From assembly GCA_029962745.1 (NCBI GenBank), contig CM057157.1, positions 194,032 through 258,031 on the forward strand: a stretch of DNA of 64,000 nucleotides, written 5' to 3'. Shown one piece after another: positions 1 through 12,119 of the stretch. Within the stretch, counting starts at the first letter, position 1. Each line of letters opens with the position of its first letter. Under the pieces are notes generated by a model, which made no database searches, was not told the origin of the DNA, and saw nothing but the letters and a program-made list of their open reading frames with translations. Made by a program: the position numbers and the translations under genes. The stretch is from Echinometra lucunter. Lineage: Eukaryota > Echinodermata > Echinoidea > Camarodonta > Echinometridae.

Positions 1-280
1 TTAACTGCCATTGGTTGAGACATCAAATGCGAGTAGAAAAATAATAGCATACTATTTGATAGAAAAAACAAGATGCAAGCCGATTTGCTTTCATAAATAA
101 CCTTATTGGGTGGGATACTTAAAATACGAGCGAGCGAAGCGAGCGAGCACTGAAAGCCTTTTCCTTTTCCTTTCCTTTAAAAAATGTTTCTTTGCTCTTT
201 ATTCCTTTTGTCTTTGTCTTTACTTTTTTCGAGGATTATAGGAGGCTATGAAATTTGTCATGTTTTTCATTATGAATTAT
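1..280. other. AT-rich non-coding DNA with one GCGAGC-type motif
   Basis: No exon is recognisable here. The only notable structure is a GCGAGCGAAGCGAGCGAGC-like string at about 126-147. The same type of string recurs in many repeats of this window, in both orientations. Confidence 0.5.
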
Positions 281-627
281 TGGGGGAGGGATGATTGTAC
301 AGGACATCCCCCCCTGACCAGAATATTGGGAGGGGGGATATATCCCCCCCCCCCCGGGATCGACACCCATGCAGGAAGCAAACAAATTTTGCGAGTGAAG
401 TGACCGAGTATATTTCTAAACATTATAGGCCTACAGTGTATCTTGATGATGAAAACTCCGATCTACTGTCAATTTTTTCTCGCTCGCTTCGTTCGCTCGT
501 AATATTTAAAAACGCGGTGGTCCCGGCTAGCTAACAACCAGTGAGGTGGCAAAATATAATCGTATCTTGGCAGCGATGCGAATAGATATAGGCTACCTAG
601 GCTATTATATAGGCCTTTTGAGTATTT
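281..627. repeat. Repeat module A, copy 1
   Basis: This 347-bp module recurs almost unchanged at 1118-1468. It contains a C run near 346-356, a direction-reversed GCGAGC-type motif near 480-500, and a tail rich in TAGGCCTA-like words. The frame open across it also opens across the second copy, but it shows no protein family and is not treated as a gene. Confidence 0.8.
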
Positions 628-1112
628 TTGAAATAGAATATATTAAATCAGCATGAAAATATACCTATTTATTCTATTTCCATATTTCTTTAAAACTCAA
701 CATTTTGGGCGGGCCGCCCGCGGAATGCAGTTCAAGAACAAGGGCTATAGACATTGGGCGTTTTTTTCAACCGTTTCTGAGCTATTTTAAACAAAATTTT
801 AGTTGTAGTTGATCTTAACTCAACGTTTCCGTGAAAGCATAATAATGTTAAATAATGATAATAAATACAACTTATATAGCACCAAATACTTTCGGTAGAA
901 TGCTCGAATTGAACAGATTTTGTTTTTACATAATCTTTAGAGGGGTCAGAGGTTATGCACTTTTTGATGTCTTCAGGCAGGCTATTCCATAATTCATATT
1001 TCATAATTATTGATAATTACATTAATTTCCACTTCTTGAAATGAAGATCGAGTTTATCTCTCTTTCTGGCCAAATATACTCAGTTTCTTTCTTTTTATAT
1101 CCTCAGTTTCCT
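627..1112. repeat. Repeat module B, copy 1
   Basis: A module of about 486 bp that recurs at 3501-3986. A truncated version lies at 17219-17427 in the second copy of the large segment. On the minus strand it carries a LINE 3'-end relic, annotated separately. Confidence 0.8.
732..1004 (-). pseudogene. LINE (L2/CR1-like) 3'-end relic
   Basis: The 90-residue minus-strand frame starts with a YELWNSLPEDIKKC-like block. This resembles the 'WNSLP' segment found near the carboxyl end of the reverse-transcriptase protein in CR1/L2-type non-LTR retrotransposons. It then runs into a TATATAG/TTATTATCATTATT tail, as such elements do. No polymerase core remains, so this is a 5'-truncated dead copy. Identical relics lie at 3607-3879 and, shortened, at 17136-17321. 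The family assignment comes from recognising a short motif. Confidence 0.5.
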
Positions 1113-1117
1113 GAGGT

Positions 1118-1468
1118 TGGGGGAGGGATGATTGTACAGGACATCCCCCCCTGACCAGAATATTGGGAGGGGGGATATATCCCCCCCCCCCCCCCGGGGA
1201 TCGACACCCATGCAGGAAGCAAACAAATTTTGCGAGTGAAGTGACCGAGTATATTTCTAAACATTATAGGCCTACAGTGTATCTTGATGATGAAAACTCC
1301 GATCTACTGTCAATTTTTTCTCGCTCGCTTCGTTCGCTCGTAATATTTAAAAACGCGGTGGTCCCGGCTAGCTAACAACCAGTGAGGTGGCAAAATATAA
1401 TCGTATCTTGGCAGCGATGCGAATAGATATAGGCTACCTAGGCTATTATATAGGCCTTTTGAGTATTT
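1118..1468. repeat. Repeat module A, copy 2
   Basis: Near-identical direct copy of 281-627; the main visible difference is a longer C run around 1181-1195. The order A-B-A-(unique)-B across 281-3986 shows that the modules were duplicated locally. Confidence 0.8.
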
Positions 1469-2099
1469 GAAGCAAAATAAGTATGCTTTTAGAAAAGGCT
1501 AGTACTGGCTATTTGCAGCTCGTTCGAAAACTTAAAAAACAGAATGGTTCATAATCTTTCAAGAAGATTTAATTTTTTTGATTTAAAAAAAGACAGAAAA
1601 AAAAACTTGACGACCCTTAAACTTCCATTATACAGTGCAGAAAGTGTATCTGATTTATATTCCTTTGCAGTTTCCTTCTTTAATTTGCTCAAAATAATGA
1701 CTCACTAAGTCATTCAACGATCAAAGTCCGTCAAACTGTATTAAAATGTCTCAGAGCCCAGAGCTTCCAGGCCGTCGATTCTGAATGTAGGAAGAGAAGG
1801 AGCAGACAAGAAACGATGAAAAAGAAACGTCGGAGGGGGAAACTCCCCCTCCCTGTAACCCCTCCCCCTAGGGAGCGCGCTTTGCGCGCTCAGTATGTAA
1901 AATGAAATCCTAGCCACGCGACTGGTTGGGCCCCCCAATCTGAAAAACAGGATGTGTGTGCGCGCGTGTGTGTATGTGTAAATGACGTGTCGCAATTCCG
2001 GGAGTTGTTTTTCATTGTCATAGGTCCATCCGTAGGCATTTTGCTCCATTCCAAACCATTCATCCCATCTTTCCTTGCCCCAAACTCTACCACTTCAAA
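1469..2099. other. Non-coding interval left of the large repeat
   Basis: AT-rich DNA followed by a C-rich stretch (1830-1945) and a short CA/TG tract near 1950-1980. Frames in this stretch have repeat-like composition and no recognisable domain. Confidence 0.5.
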
Positions 2100-2138
2100 A
2101 ACTCATTTGCCATAAAGAAAGTTTGCTAATTAATATCC

Positions 2139-2350
2139 TTTTCGTTGATTGATTGCTTGACTAATTGTTTGGTTCATTGATTGGTTGTTTTATTGTATTT
2201 TGGGAGATTGATTGATTCATGATTGATTAATTGATTTATTGATTGATTGATTGAAGAAGTGTTTGGCTGATCGATTGATTGATTGAATCAGTGTTTGATT
2301 GATAGGTTGATTGAATCAGTGTTTGATTGATTGATTGAATAATTGGATCA
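2139..2350. repeat. TTGATTGA-type low-complexity repeat
   Basis: Imperfect tandem TTGA/TTGATTGA units. Copy 2 of the large segment is joined to another point at the equivalent place (17218/17219, corresponding to 2234 joined to 3778). The deletion breakpoint there lies inside this simple repeat. Confidence 0.75.
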
Positions 2351-3500
2351 GTGTTTGATTCTGAACTATCAAATTTCTGTTCCTGAATAATGGTTACATA
2401 AACCATGCCATACCCAGCACGAATCCAAACCCTACTACTTAATTTTAAATTACCACAGATCAACAGCGGGTAATGCGTTTAAAACTTCCACAGTCAAATT
2501 ATGATCACTGATACCATGTCATACACCGCACAAATCCATATCCATCATAATCTATCATAAACTCATCATGAGTAATTTCTAAGCTGGAGAAATTCTCCTA
2601 TCAGCCCAAATTTTCACGACCTTTACAAAAGTAGGCAGTGCTCATCGAAGCATGAAATATTTTTGGATATTTTGTGTGTGTGTCATATGATAGAAGAAAC
2701 CTTCAGCTATCCATATACCGTATACAAAACTTTTCCCCTAATTCACTGGGTTTTTTTCGGGTCGGTTTAATTTTTTTTCGGGGGGGGGGGGGACACTCGT
2801 TATATAATTCTCTGAAATAAAATAAGCCTCATTATAATCAAGTAAAACAAAATATTTCTGTAATGAAAGCAGGGTGATGTGTAGCAATGCAGAATATATT
2901 ATGCACTGTTGGTTTTCAGAAACCTATAGACCCCGGGTTCCTAATTATCCAGAAATATTCTGAAATTACGTCGCGGGTCACTAAGTATTACTTGTACACA
3001 CATGAGGCCGTCATGGATATCAAGTAACTCGCTCATAATGACGGTCTCCTGCGTTCACAAATGCTCCAGATCACTTTACCTCTCCATTCATTATTTTGAA
3101 AGAAAGCCAAATAAGATTTTACAAATTTCACAGAAAGCATGTCACTGCTCAAACATGAAATGTCGTGTTCCCGAATAAAATTGACTTTTAAAACTTTTTT
3201 CTACGTGTAAGGTTGAGGGTGTGTGAGTGTGTGTGTGTGTGTGGGGGGGGGGGGGGTCAACCCCAATCTCATCCATTCCATCCATTTGCCAGCATCCCCC
3301 AATTATCATGATTATTGTACTTTTACTGGAATTGACTGTTCAAAAATACCCATTCTCGTTTTTAAACGAGAAAAATACGCTATGATTCTCATACTATTTT
3401 TTTCTCATTTTATGTTTTCCAAAATCACATAAAGAAGTAAGATATAGTAACAGTTAACTGTAATGTCACTTTGCGAGAGAGCAAAGCGAGCTAGCAAAAA
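2351..3500. other. Non-coding interval present only in copy 1
   Basis: AT-rich DNA with two long G runs (2778-2792 and 3242-3257) and a short GT tract before the second. No exon is recognised. Copy 2 of the segment lacks this stretch. Confidence 0.5.
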
Positions 3501-3986
3501 TTTTGAAATAGAATATATTAAATCAGCATGAAAATATACCTATTTATTCTATTTCCATATTTCTTTAAAACTCAACATTTTGGGCGGGCCGCCCGCGGAA
3601 TGCAGTTCAAGAACAAGGGCTATAGACATTGGGCGTTTTTTTCAACCGTTTCTGAGCTATTTTAAACAAAATTTTAGTTGTAGTTGATCTTAACTCAACG
3701 TTTCCGTGAAAGCATAATAATGTTAAATAATGATAATAAATACAACTTATATAGCACCAAATACTTTCGGTAGAATGCTCGAATTGAACAGATTTTGTTT
3801 TTACATAATCTTTAGAGGGGTCAGAGGTTATGCACTTTTTGATGTCTTCAGGCAGGCTATTCCATAATTCATATTTCATAATTATTGATAATTACATTAA
3901 TTTCCACTTCTTGAAATGAAGATCGAGTTTATCTCTCTTTCTGGCCAAATATACTCAGTTTCTTTCTTTTTATATCCTCAGTTTCC
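3501..3986. repeat. Repeat module B, copy 2
   Basis: Near-identical to 627-1112, with the same minus-strand LINE relic at 3607-3879. A shortened equivalent begins at 17219 in the second large copy. Confidence 0.8.
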
Positions 3987-4335
3987 TTTTGTTTTTCGGG
4001 TATAATTTGAAGGCTTTAGTGTCAGGTTGATATCTTTAAATTTGCATAAATAAATAAAATGTTTGAGGGATGAGAACAAGCATGATATGAATTTGTAAGA
4101 TGAGATTCCTAACATCTTCTCAAAGTCATTCGAATTAAAATTGGGTTTGTATTTCCGCTGAATCATATGCAATATATCAGTTATTCGTTGTTCAACTCAC
4201 GACCTGTCACTAATATCTGGTTAGCAAAATGAAGTATACTCTATGGCTTCAATCAATTATTTTAAATCATAGAGAGTAGTTTACACGCTACACGCTTGAC
4301 ACGCTAAAATGGTATTATTTTTGCACCCGGTGTAG

Positions 4336-4459
4336 ATTGGTGGCGGTTGCTGTGACTCTGTGTCTGACATCTCTTCAGCCACTGATGACCTGCTCAACAT
4401 GACTCGGCAAATCTTAGACTCCCTTCAAAATAGCCGTGTCCCAGAACCAACTACAAGAA
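4336..4459 (+). CDS. FReD gene 1, upstream helical exon
   Basis: The exon follows a TGTAG acceptor and ends at a GTAAGT donor in phase 1, which joins the next exon in frame. It encodes two adjacent cysteines, then an amphipathic stretch ([19 protein letters not shown]) and a Pro-rich linker. This could be an oligomerisation stalk like those in front of other FReDs. Its assignment rests on splice phase and on conservation in copy 2 (17783-17906, also 124 bp). Confidence 0.7.
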
Positions 4460-4818
4460 GTAAGTTGATATAAAAGAAGATATGATATAGAGTATTGATC
4501 ATGGTGTTCAATAATGACAGTAATGATAATGCATATTTATATAGCGCACGTATCCACCAAACAAGGTGCTCAATGTGCTCCAATAATCATCCCGGCCAAG
4601 CTATACCAATTTCAATGATGCTTAGCTGTGATAAATGGAATTAATGGAATTACGGTATTCCGAATAAAAATCATGGCAGCTGAAAGCTTAACTGACATCC
4701 TTTTACAAAATATTGAACATAAATACATACTTAGCAAATTTAATTGTACGATAATAATGATGACATGATTCAGTATTAGTATGCACCGATGTTGTAAAAA
4801 AATTGTCATTACCTATTT

Positions 4819-4862
<44 letters not shown>

Positions 4863-7800
4863 GAGAGAGAGATTGCGAGTTAACCAGACGCATACTAGAT
4901 ACAAAAATGTAAAGCATGCTTGTTCCAAAGTGATCTAAAAGGTAATGTTCTTTTCTTTTCTTTGCAATAACAGCACAAAATCTGAATCATAGCAATAATT
5001 GTGGAAGGAAACTTGCATGATGGGGCATTATAGTGACTTTTGTGTGCAGTACTTAGCTTGTTTCAGGACTAAATATGAAACGATGGTACAATATTAATTA
5101 CAAACCCAAAAGTTCACCGAGTGATCATTTCATGCTGTTCAAAGAGAAAGAAACCCTAGAGGCAATTTTAATGAAATAGAGAACAGAAAGATTTTTGTAG
5201 GAGTTCAATTCAAAATCGTTTGCGAAATGAGAAAGTAATGAGTTAACCAGACGCATACTAGATACAAAAATGTAAAGCATGCTTGTTCAAAAGTGATCTA
5301 AAAAGGTAATGTTCTTTTCTTGTCTTTGCAATAACAGAACAAAATCTGAATCATAGCAATAATTGTGGAAGGAAACTTGCATGATGGGGCATTATAGTGA
5401 CTTTTGTGTGCAGTATTTAGCTTGTTTCAGGACTAAATATGAAACGATGGTACAATATAAATTACAAACCTAAAAGTTCACCGAGTGATCATTTCATGCT
5501 GTTCAAAGAGAAAGAAACGCTAGAGGCAAATTTAATGAAAAAGAGAACAGAAAGATTTTTTTTTTTAAGAGTTAAATTCAAAATCGTTTGCGAAATGAGA
5601 AAGTAATGAAGTTTTGAAAAGTCTTGATCTGCTTTCTATGGCCATCCTCAAACTGACAATATCGCTTCAAAATGGCAGGTTTTTGTGGACCAACTCTCCA
5701 TATGTTTTGTACACAAAATTTCAGATTTTCTCCATTATCTTTTAAGGTTCCGCTTATCTCTTTCTTAGCTCAAGTTTTATCATGGGAAAATGTATTTGAC
5801 ACAATATGTCGCGTTCACAAAGAGACAAGCTGAACCTTGAAAGATAATGGAGAAAAACTCTGTGTACAAAACATATGAAGATTTGTCCAGAAAACCTGCC
5901 ATTTTGAAGCGATACAGCCAATTTCAGGATCGCTATAAAGTACATAGTGACTTTTCAAACTTTCTTAACTTTCCAATTTCGTAACCTATTTTGATTTGAC
6001 TTTTTAAATTGCTTCTCTCTATTTTCTAGCTCTTTTCATTAGAATTTAATTGTCTCAAGGGCTTCTTTTTCCTTTTATTATCTACATGATTGGATGAGGT
6101 GCCTGTATCAGGTCAGGGGAATTTCTCCTGCTACTTTTAAGATGTACCCTGGAGAGAAAAAAAAAATTTAAAAAAAGGAGGAAAAAGAAGGAAGAGTATA
6201 GGGATGAGAGGGCTGGGTCATGCAGGTACAAAATACCCTTATTAGTTCTTTTAAAACGTATAAATAAACACAGCTATGGCTCATCTTGCACCCTCCCCTT
6301 ACTAAAATACACTGTCGCCGCCCCTGTAGGTGGGGTTTGTTAGCCTGGGAAGGCAGCTCACCCCTAGGGGAAGATAAACCCAGTTCCCAAAACGCCGCTG
6401 CCTTGCGGCATAATTATTATACCCGTTTACAGGAAAGGCTTCGGGAGTCAATCCTGATAGGCGATGGGCTAGTGGGGGTCATAGTGCACCCCCTTGTGAC
6501 TTATTTGGGGCTGCCATATTTTCAAGCACATTGCTTATAATGGCAGTCCTTCTTCTGCAAATAATCCTATTTTTAATTAAATCTTATGTTCAACTGAATT
6601 TAAAAAAAAAAGAATTGACAATTTATCATTTGTTTTGTAAATGAGTATTACAAATACTTTGTGTTATGATTCATAGTAAAAATTATTTTGTATCTTATTT
6701 TATGTATGTTATTCGAAAAAAATTGTACATTATATCAATGCAGAAGAAAATAAATAAATCGAATCAAATCAAAACTTACGGAAATGGTTATTTTCATATA
6801 GCCCTGGGTCAAACAATTCAGAAAATTGATGTTGCCAGCAAAAAAACTGGGATGAAAGACACGCCCCATGGACTTTTTGACCACGACCACTTTTACAGCT
6901 GATTGTAGAAAATTAGCGGTATTGATAGTTTGTAACTGCTCTAACTTTTCCAATTCTTCACAAATATATATTGTATGACCCTTAAAATGTTGGCCTAATT
7001 GAGTTCTACAAGTTTGTGTTACATTTTATGCAAATTTTTTATGGTGAACAGGTCATCAGAGGTCAAAAGGTCACAATTTTTATACCGTTACCTCTAATAT
7101 AGAGCAAATGCAGGGATCTTTTCATCACAAAGACCCTATAACAGATTTTTTTTCATTGAAAATTAGTTAAAATTAAAAGTTACATATGTCCTGTCATGTT
7201 TTCATTTAATAACATGAAGTTATGTTGCCAGTGAAAAAAAAAACTGGGATGGAAGATACCCCCATGACCATATCAGCAGGCAAATGCTTGAAAATAGGTA
7301 GAATTTAGCTTTTGGTATGTAGAATAAAGGGAAATCAATTTGAAGAACTGTCATCAGATTAAGGAATATGTTATAGCAAGTGTTACTCTGAAATCTTTCA
7401 TGGCCTATGATCACAACTGATATTTGGACAATGCAGTGAAACCTTATTCTGCAAATCATTTTCATTGATGAGGTTGTTAACACAATTTTTTGACAGTACC
7501 TGCACCACATCATCATTATGAAATGAACCACGTGATTTCAATGCCTGAACAAATGCTAGCTTGTATATTACCTTTCGTTTGGGGGGGGGGGGGCACGCGA
7601 GATGGGCAACATCCTGTCCTCCATATCTTCCTGCCCAGGCTTGAATCCTACCATAACGGCAGAAACCCAGACCACTCGCACATCGGTCTGTTCCAGCTGG
7701 ACAATCAATTACCCATGGTCATCACAGACTGAAGGAGACCTGCTTTAAAATGAGTCGTATTACCTGAGTCCTGGAAAGAAAAATTAAGTTGTTGAACTAA

Positions 7801-9429
7801 GCCTACTATACAGTATGACATTTAAAGAGGTCGGAGAGATTCTTCAGACATATCAGAGGTTGATCATCGTGGAAAGGATTTGACCTGTTCATGATGACGA
7901 ACATAACCTAAAAAAAAACAATAACAAAAAAACACACATTGTAGAGGTCACTTTTCTCCTTCATGCAGATAAAAACAATACTGATTAAATGAATTTTCTC
8001 TTCAATTTAGATGATTCAAATCTACACAAAGTTCCACGAGACTGCTCTGAAGTTCAGGCCAATGGTGCAACCATGAGTGGTGTGTATGCAATATATCCTG
8101 ATGGACCTGGAGATCCTTTCTTTGTCTCTTGTGATATGGACACTGATGGTGGTGGATGGACGGTAGGTTACTATCTCATTTTGATAACCGTTACAATTTC
8201 TTGCAAGGAGCTAAAATCTCTGTCTATCGTTTACCTTGTTTATTTTGTGTTGATATAGTAAAGTCAAACATTAATACTGAGTTTGCGCCATCTGACAAAC
8301 TAGTGCGTAATCGTTACCGTTAAAATGCCGTCCAGGGACATATAGGTGTAAAATATGTCTATCAGAAGAGTATTGTATGAACATACCCCATAGGAAGTTT
8401 CCCTTCTATGAACTGCTTTTTTTTCGTCATTGTTTCAATTTGAGCCTGAGTATTTCTACACCCAAATTAATATGCTCAGTCATATCGATGAATGGTTAAT
8501 CAAGGCGATAATGAAATCCCCATTGCACCCCGAAGTTTCCTTTTCTTGCTAATAGGTATTTCAGCGCAGGCAAGATGGTTCTGTTGATTTCTATCTCTAC
8601 TGGTCCGATTATAAATACGGTTTTGGAAGTGTCTCCGGTGAACACTGGCTCGGTAATGACAAGATCCACCGTCTTTCAACTCAGAAGACTTACGAACTAA
8701 GGGTAGATCTCGGAGACTTCGAGGGAGAAACCCGCTATGCTCAATACAGTAGTTTCATCATTGGCAATGAGGGCGTTAATTACGTAATCACTGTTGGTGA
8801 TTACTCCGGTGATGCAGGTATATATAGTACACCAATATCATCAACCTCCAGTCACATATAGCACTATTCATTTTGTCTTTATTCATCACAACAATACAGT
8901 CGAACATCATATTATTCTCTTTAAGACAAAAACTTTGTTATCATGAGAGTCTGAAGAACAATAGAATACAATAGTGAGGGCAGCAGAATTATTGTGCTGT
9001 AATGAGAGCTTGTTGTATAAACACCGCTTTTATAGCGAGGTCCCGAGCTGTAAATTTGTCTTGAATAATTTACTGTAATTCATAAGAGGAAGGAGGGAAC
9101 ATGCGTTCATTGTACAGAGTATCTGGAAAGTGTGTTGTTGTTCTATGATTTTAACAAATGGTGATGCAGATATATACATATTTATTTTTCATTTGATTTT
9201 TTTCATTTGATATTAACAAAATGGCTATAAAATAAAAGTCAAACACTATGAATCTTCCATGATGATGTTCTTAGATCAATGCTGTTCATCGGCGATTAAT
9301 CTAGTATTTTAGAGATCACCACAATGTCCAACATCAAAGAAGTTGCGACGGAGATCGAGCAACCTCTGATCTCGTACTCAAACAGTTATCCTCTTTCTCT
9401 TTGTCTCTCTCTTTGTCTCTTCTCTCTCT

Positions 9430-9479
<50 letters not shown>

Positions 9480-9753
9480 TCTCGTTGTATACCCACATAT
9501 AGGTAATAGTTTATCTGGTCATTTCGGTCACCCCTTTACTACCAGGGACCGTGACAACGACATCAGTGATGATCTTAACTGTGCCGTCACGTTCACTGGG
9601 GCGTGGTGGTATAAAGCTTGCCATAATTCCAATCTCAATGGTCGGTATCTGAACGGCACCACCACGGAGTACGCTTCAGGTGTGGTTTGGAGTGAATGGC
9701 TCGGCCATCATTACTCACTTAAGAAGACAGAGATGAAGATTCGACCAGTGTGA
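4336..9753 (+). CDS. FReD gene 1: fibrinogen-domain (ficolin/FREP-like) lectin, partial at 5' end
   Basis: Four exons splice in frame: 4336-4459, 8011-8162, 8556-8817 and 9503-9753, with phases 1, 0 and 1 and GT-AG borders. The product is a secreted-type fibrinogen-related domain of about 220 residues behind a short helical segment. Such domains bind acetylated sugars on microbes or act in adhesion. Visible hallmarks are the RDC start, [22 protein letters not shown], the RDRDND calcium-site sequence and GAWWYxxCHxSNLNGxY, with the usual four cysteines. The signal-peptide exon was not found and should lie upstream of 4336. The 9.5-kb exon follows a CT microsatellite. An AATAAA lies at 10076-10081. 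Gene 2 at 17783-27924 is its near twin. The family is certain; the ligand is not predictable from sequence. Confidence 0.9.
4810..4875. repeat. GA microsatellite
   Basis: Uninterrupted GA units apart from one AT step. The equivalent place in copy 2 (about 18284-18300) has only a short GA run, so the locus is length-variable. Confidence 0.9.
4877..5602. repeat. 363-bp tandem duplication (two units)
   Basis: Units 4877-5239 and 5240-5602 each start GAGTTAACCAGACGC and are nearly identical. The corresponding part of copy 2 (from 18305) has a single unit. The doubling is therefore younger than the split of the two large copies, or was lost from copy 2. Confidence 0.85.
5588..5984. mobile_element. 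Palindromic MITE-like element in FReD 1 intron
   Basis: The two ends are imperfect inverted repeats: TTTGCGAAATGAGAAAGT pairs with the complement of ACTTTCC-AATTTCGTA. The complementarity continues inward through CTTCAAAATGGCAGG and CCTGCCATTTTGAAG and through GTGTACAAAACATATG. There is no coding capacity. The twin is at 18652-19050. Confidence 0.7.
6143..6431. repeat. About 290-bp stretch present only in copy 1
   Basis: Copy 2 runs from the sequence before 6143 directly to AAAGGAAAGGCTTCGG. This stretch is therefore an insertion in copy 1 or a deletion in copy 2. No terminal repeats or target duplication are evident. Confidence 0.6.
7182..7189. other. Empty target site of the 5.1-kb element
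   Basis: A single ACATATGT occurs here in copy 1. In copy 2 the same flanks carry two ACATATGT copies (19938-19945 and 25032-25039) with 5,086 bp between them. This proves the insertion. Confidence 0.9.
8011..8162 (+). CDS. FReD gene 1, first fibrinogen exon
   Basis: The exon follows TTCAATTTAG and ends before GTAGGT. It holds the start of the domain with cysteines 1 and 2 (RDC and [11 protein letters not shown]). It enters in phase 1 and leaves in phase 0. Confidence 0.9.
8556..8817 (+). CDS. FReD gene 1, central fibrinogen exon
   Basis: Acceptor AATAG and donor GTATAT bound 87 codons plus one base. It encodes [11 protein letters not shown], the [14 protein letters not shown] block and the [19 protein letters not shown] strand. 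These are strongly conserved fibrinogen-fold segments. Confidence 0.92.
9405..9482. repeat. CT microsatellite beside the FReD 1 last-exon acceptor
   Basis: A CTCT-type tract ends about 20 bp before the acceptor AG at 9501-9502 and supplies its polypyrimidine tract. The tract in copy 2 differs in length and interruptions. Confidence 0.9.
9503..9753 (+). CDS. FReD gene 1, terminal fibrinogen exon
   Basis: It carries the RDRDND calcium-binding sequence, cysteines 3 and 4 within [16 protein letters not shown], and the [10 protein letters not shown] loop that lines the ligand pocket in ficolin-like proteins. It ends [15 protein letters not shown]. Most replacement differences from gene 2 fall in this exon. 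Confidence 0.93.
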
Positions 9754-10075
9754 ACACGACTGACTATGAAATATGGTCATTGAATGGAGCAAAACGCAAT
9801 GGATTGTTTTTATTTGTAGTCATTCGTTAAATATTAGTGAAATATATATCTAACAGGAGTAAGCAAGTAACAAGTTAACAGAAATGACGTTTTAAACATT
9901 TTTTGGTACATTTCATTAGCCAAGATGAATTTAAAAGTAGGCGTCGTCGAAATGTACAGCTTTATACTTCCAAGTGATTATTCATTTTTCCTGTCACATT
10001 TCGCTTAACTCTACTTGTTGTGATGAATAAGCCCAGCTCCAAGACCAGATTATGTTAAGAGGGCTGCCCTAGTAA

Positions 10076-10081
10076 AATAAA
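10076..10081 (+). terminator. Poly(A) signal of FReD gene 1
   Basis: AATAAA lies about 320 bp after the stop codon. The equivalent place in copy 2 reads AAAAAA, so the signal is lost there. Confidence 0.5.
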
Positions 10082-10429
10082 GAAAGAACAAAATATATTA
10101 GTAGTATTATTATTAGTAGTATTTTCCAAACTAAGTTTATGCTCAACTTTATGAAGACAATTCTTCAGTGTAAAAACGAATATAAGATGTTTAAATCCAG
10201 ATTATTTCGTGGAGTTCGTAATGGGCCATTAGATATCCTAAGCCGTCATACTACCGTGGGATTTTTTTTTTTTTTTTTTTTTTTTGGGGGGGGGGGGGGG
10301 GGGTTGGTAACAATTTTTGGTAACATTGGCCTTATTAAAGATGGCGTTATAGCAGTAAGATATTTTTGGTTAGCTGAGTTATTCAAACGGTTGCTATATA
10401 AATACCTTAAAAATGTCTGCAATTCAAGT

Positions 10430-11490
10430 TTAATGGCATATTCCTTGTTTTGCTTTATCATTAAATCATTGGAAACTTCATGTTTTTTTCCTTACAGTGA
10501 TGTGTCATTGCCATTCCTTCTGCATATACAGCAAGGTCAAAATTATGCAAAAGCGTGTATGTTAACATTATTAAAGTGCAAATTGGTTTGAGGATGAACT
10601 GAGTTTGAATTGTGTCAGTGCAGTGATACTTGTAAGTCCAAGCAAACATCCGTTCACCAAGACTTTGCCAGGACTTGATCCTGTCGTCCAGCTTCCTTTA
10701 AAACAGAATCTAGTTTCATCGATGATTTTTTTTTCTCTTTAGGCCTTATACTACCATACTGGCTTTTATATCATCCTGTTGTACTATACCGGGTGTCCCA
10801 GAAAAAGCGGAACGATGCATTTTCAGTACTTTACCTTCAAAAAGTAGATAATCTTTTTACATCAGTGGGAAAAGCATCGTCTACTGAAGAAAATGATACC
10901 AAGATCATTGAATTTGGTGAAGTAGTTTGTGTTCTATGCCCATTTCTTAAAATATAGTCATTTTCAAATTTTTGGCGACTGATGAGAGTAGCTTTGTGTC
11001 GGGATGGCCTTTCATAATACGATGTATGAGGGAAGTCCATTTATGCATGTCAGCAACAAAACGTGCCATACACATGCCATATGAAAGGCCATTCCCGACA
11101 CAATTCTGCTCTCCACTGTCGCGAAAAACATGCGAAATTCGAAAATTACTGTATTTTAAGAAACTGGCATAGAATCAAAATTACTTCACCAAATTTAATT
11201 ATCTTGGTATCATTCTCTTTGTTAGAAGATGCTTTACCTACTGAAGTAAAAAGATTATCTACTTTCTGAAGGTAAAGTACTGAAAATTCACCGTTCCGCT
11301 TTTTTTCTGGGACACCCGGTATTAAAAGGTCAATCGTTCAAGCTAATAAATGCATTATTTGCCTAGGCTTTGTCGATATTCAGGTTAATGGAATTAAAAT
11401 ATATGTTCACATGATACGCACTGCACCGTATCATTGCCCACAGTATACCTAAGTGCACCATGTAAACTTGGCTATAATCATACTACATGC
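10430..11490. repeat. Direct repeat DR1 downstream of FReD 1
   Basis: It aligns with 12120-13098 through words such as GTGATGTG-CATT, AGCAAACATCCGTTC and CAGGACTTGATCCTG. Each copy holds a different MITE inserted at a place left empty in the other. Divergence is visibly older than the large duplication. The boundaries are approximate. Confidence 0.75.
10789..11319. mobile_element. 531-bp palindromic MITE with TA target (Tc1/mariner-like)
   Basis: The termini are CCGGGTGTCCCAGAAAAA and its inverted copy, with TA on both sides. Much of the interior is also self-complementary, for example the two ACTTTACCTTC and GAAGGTAAAGT blocks. The empty site survives in DR2. TA duplication is typical of the Tc1/mariner superfamily, but no transposase is present. 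The twin is at 28948-29476. Confidence 0.85.
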
Positions 11491-11551
11491 ACACATATCA
11501 GCATAATATGTGTGCATGTAGTTGCCCAATAAAGTTATGATATATATAATA

Positions 11552-11740
11552 CAGAGTGAGTCAGAAAAAATGTCCCATCATTTTGAAGTTGTCTCGTTTG
11601 AAGTATGAACATTTAATCATGGGTTTCATGATATGTCTTGGTAAAGACATATCATGAAACCCTTGATCAGTTTGACTAACTGTTTATACTTCAAACGAGA
11701 CAACATCAAAATGATGGGACATTATTTCTGACTCACTCTG
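11552..11740. mobile_element. 189-bp palindromic MITE with TA target
   Basis: The ends are CAGAGTGAGTCAGAAA and its complement, flanked by TA. The arms fold onto each other through TTGTCTCGTTTGAAGTAT and a central hairpin of GGTTTCATGATATGTCTT. The twin is at 29709-29897 and has the same length. Confidence 0.88.
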
Positions 11741-12119
11741 TATAAATCCCTAAAAAAAGGTTTCTGCAATTCGAGTTTGAGGGGTAATAATAAAATATTC
11801 AATTTAATTCAATTACAAAAAAAAAACCATGACTTTGTACACCGTTTGTATAGCATTATTCAATTATTTGGGTGACAAGTTTCACATATCAAATTTAGAT
11901 TTGATATCCATTTGTCGGCCTATATGCAACGGAAAGTACGTAAACTTAAAGTTTATTTCTGTGAAATCATAAGTGGCGTTTATTGAGAAGCCGAAGAGAA
12001 TGGAATGAATGAGTTTAGATAACGGTTGGTATTTGCTTTGATCGACCGCTATCTACCACTTCGTAGCATGTTACAGTAGACATTGAGTGAGGTGGGTGGG
12101 GAGGGGGGGGGGGATGGTC

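Noticed and set aside
10139..10591. 150-codon plus-strand frame downstream of FReD gene 1
   Set aside because: It spans a T run joined to a G run (Phe and Gly homopolymers), shows no domain, and its counterpart in copy 2 has a different length because of the runs.
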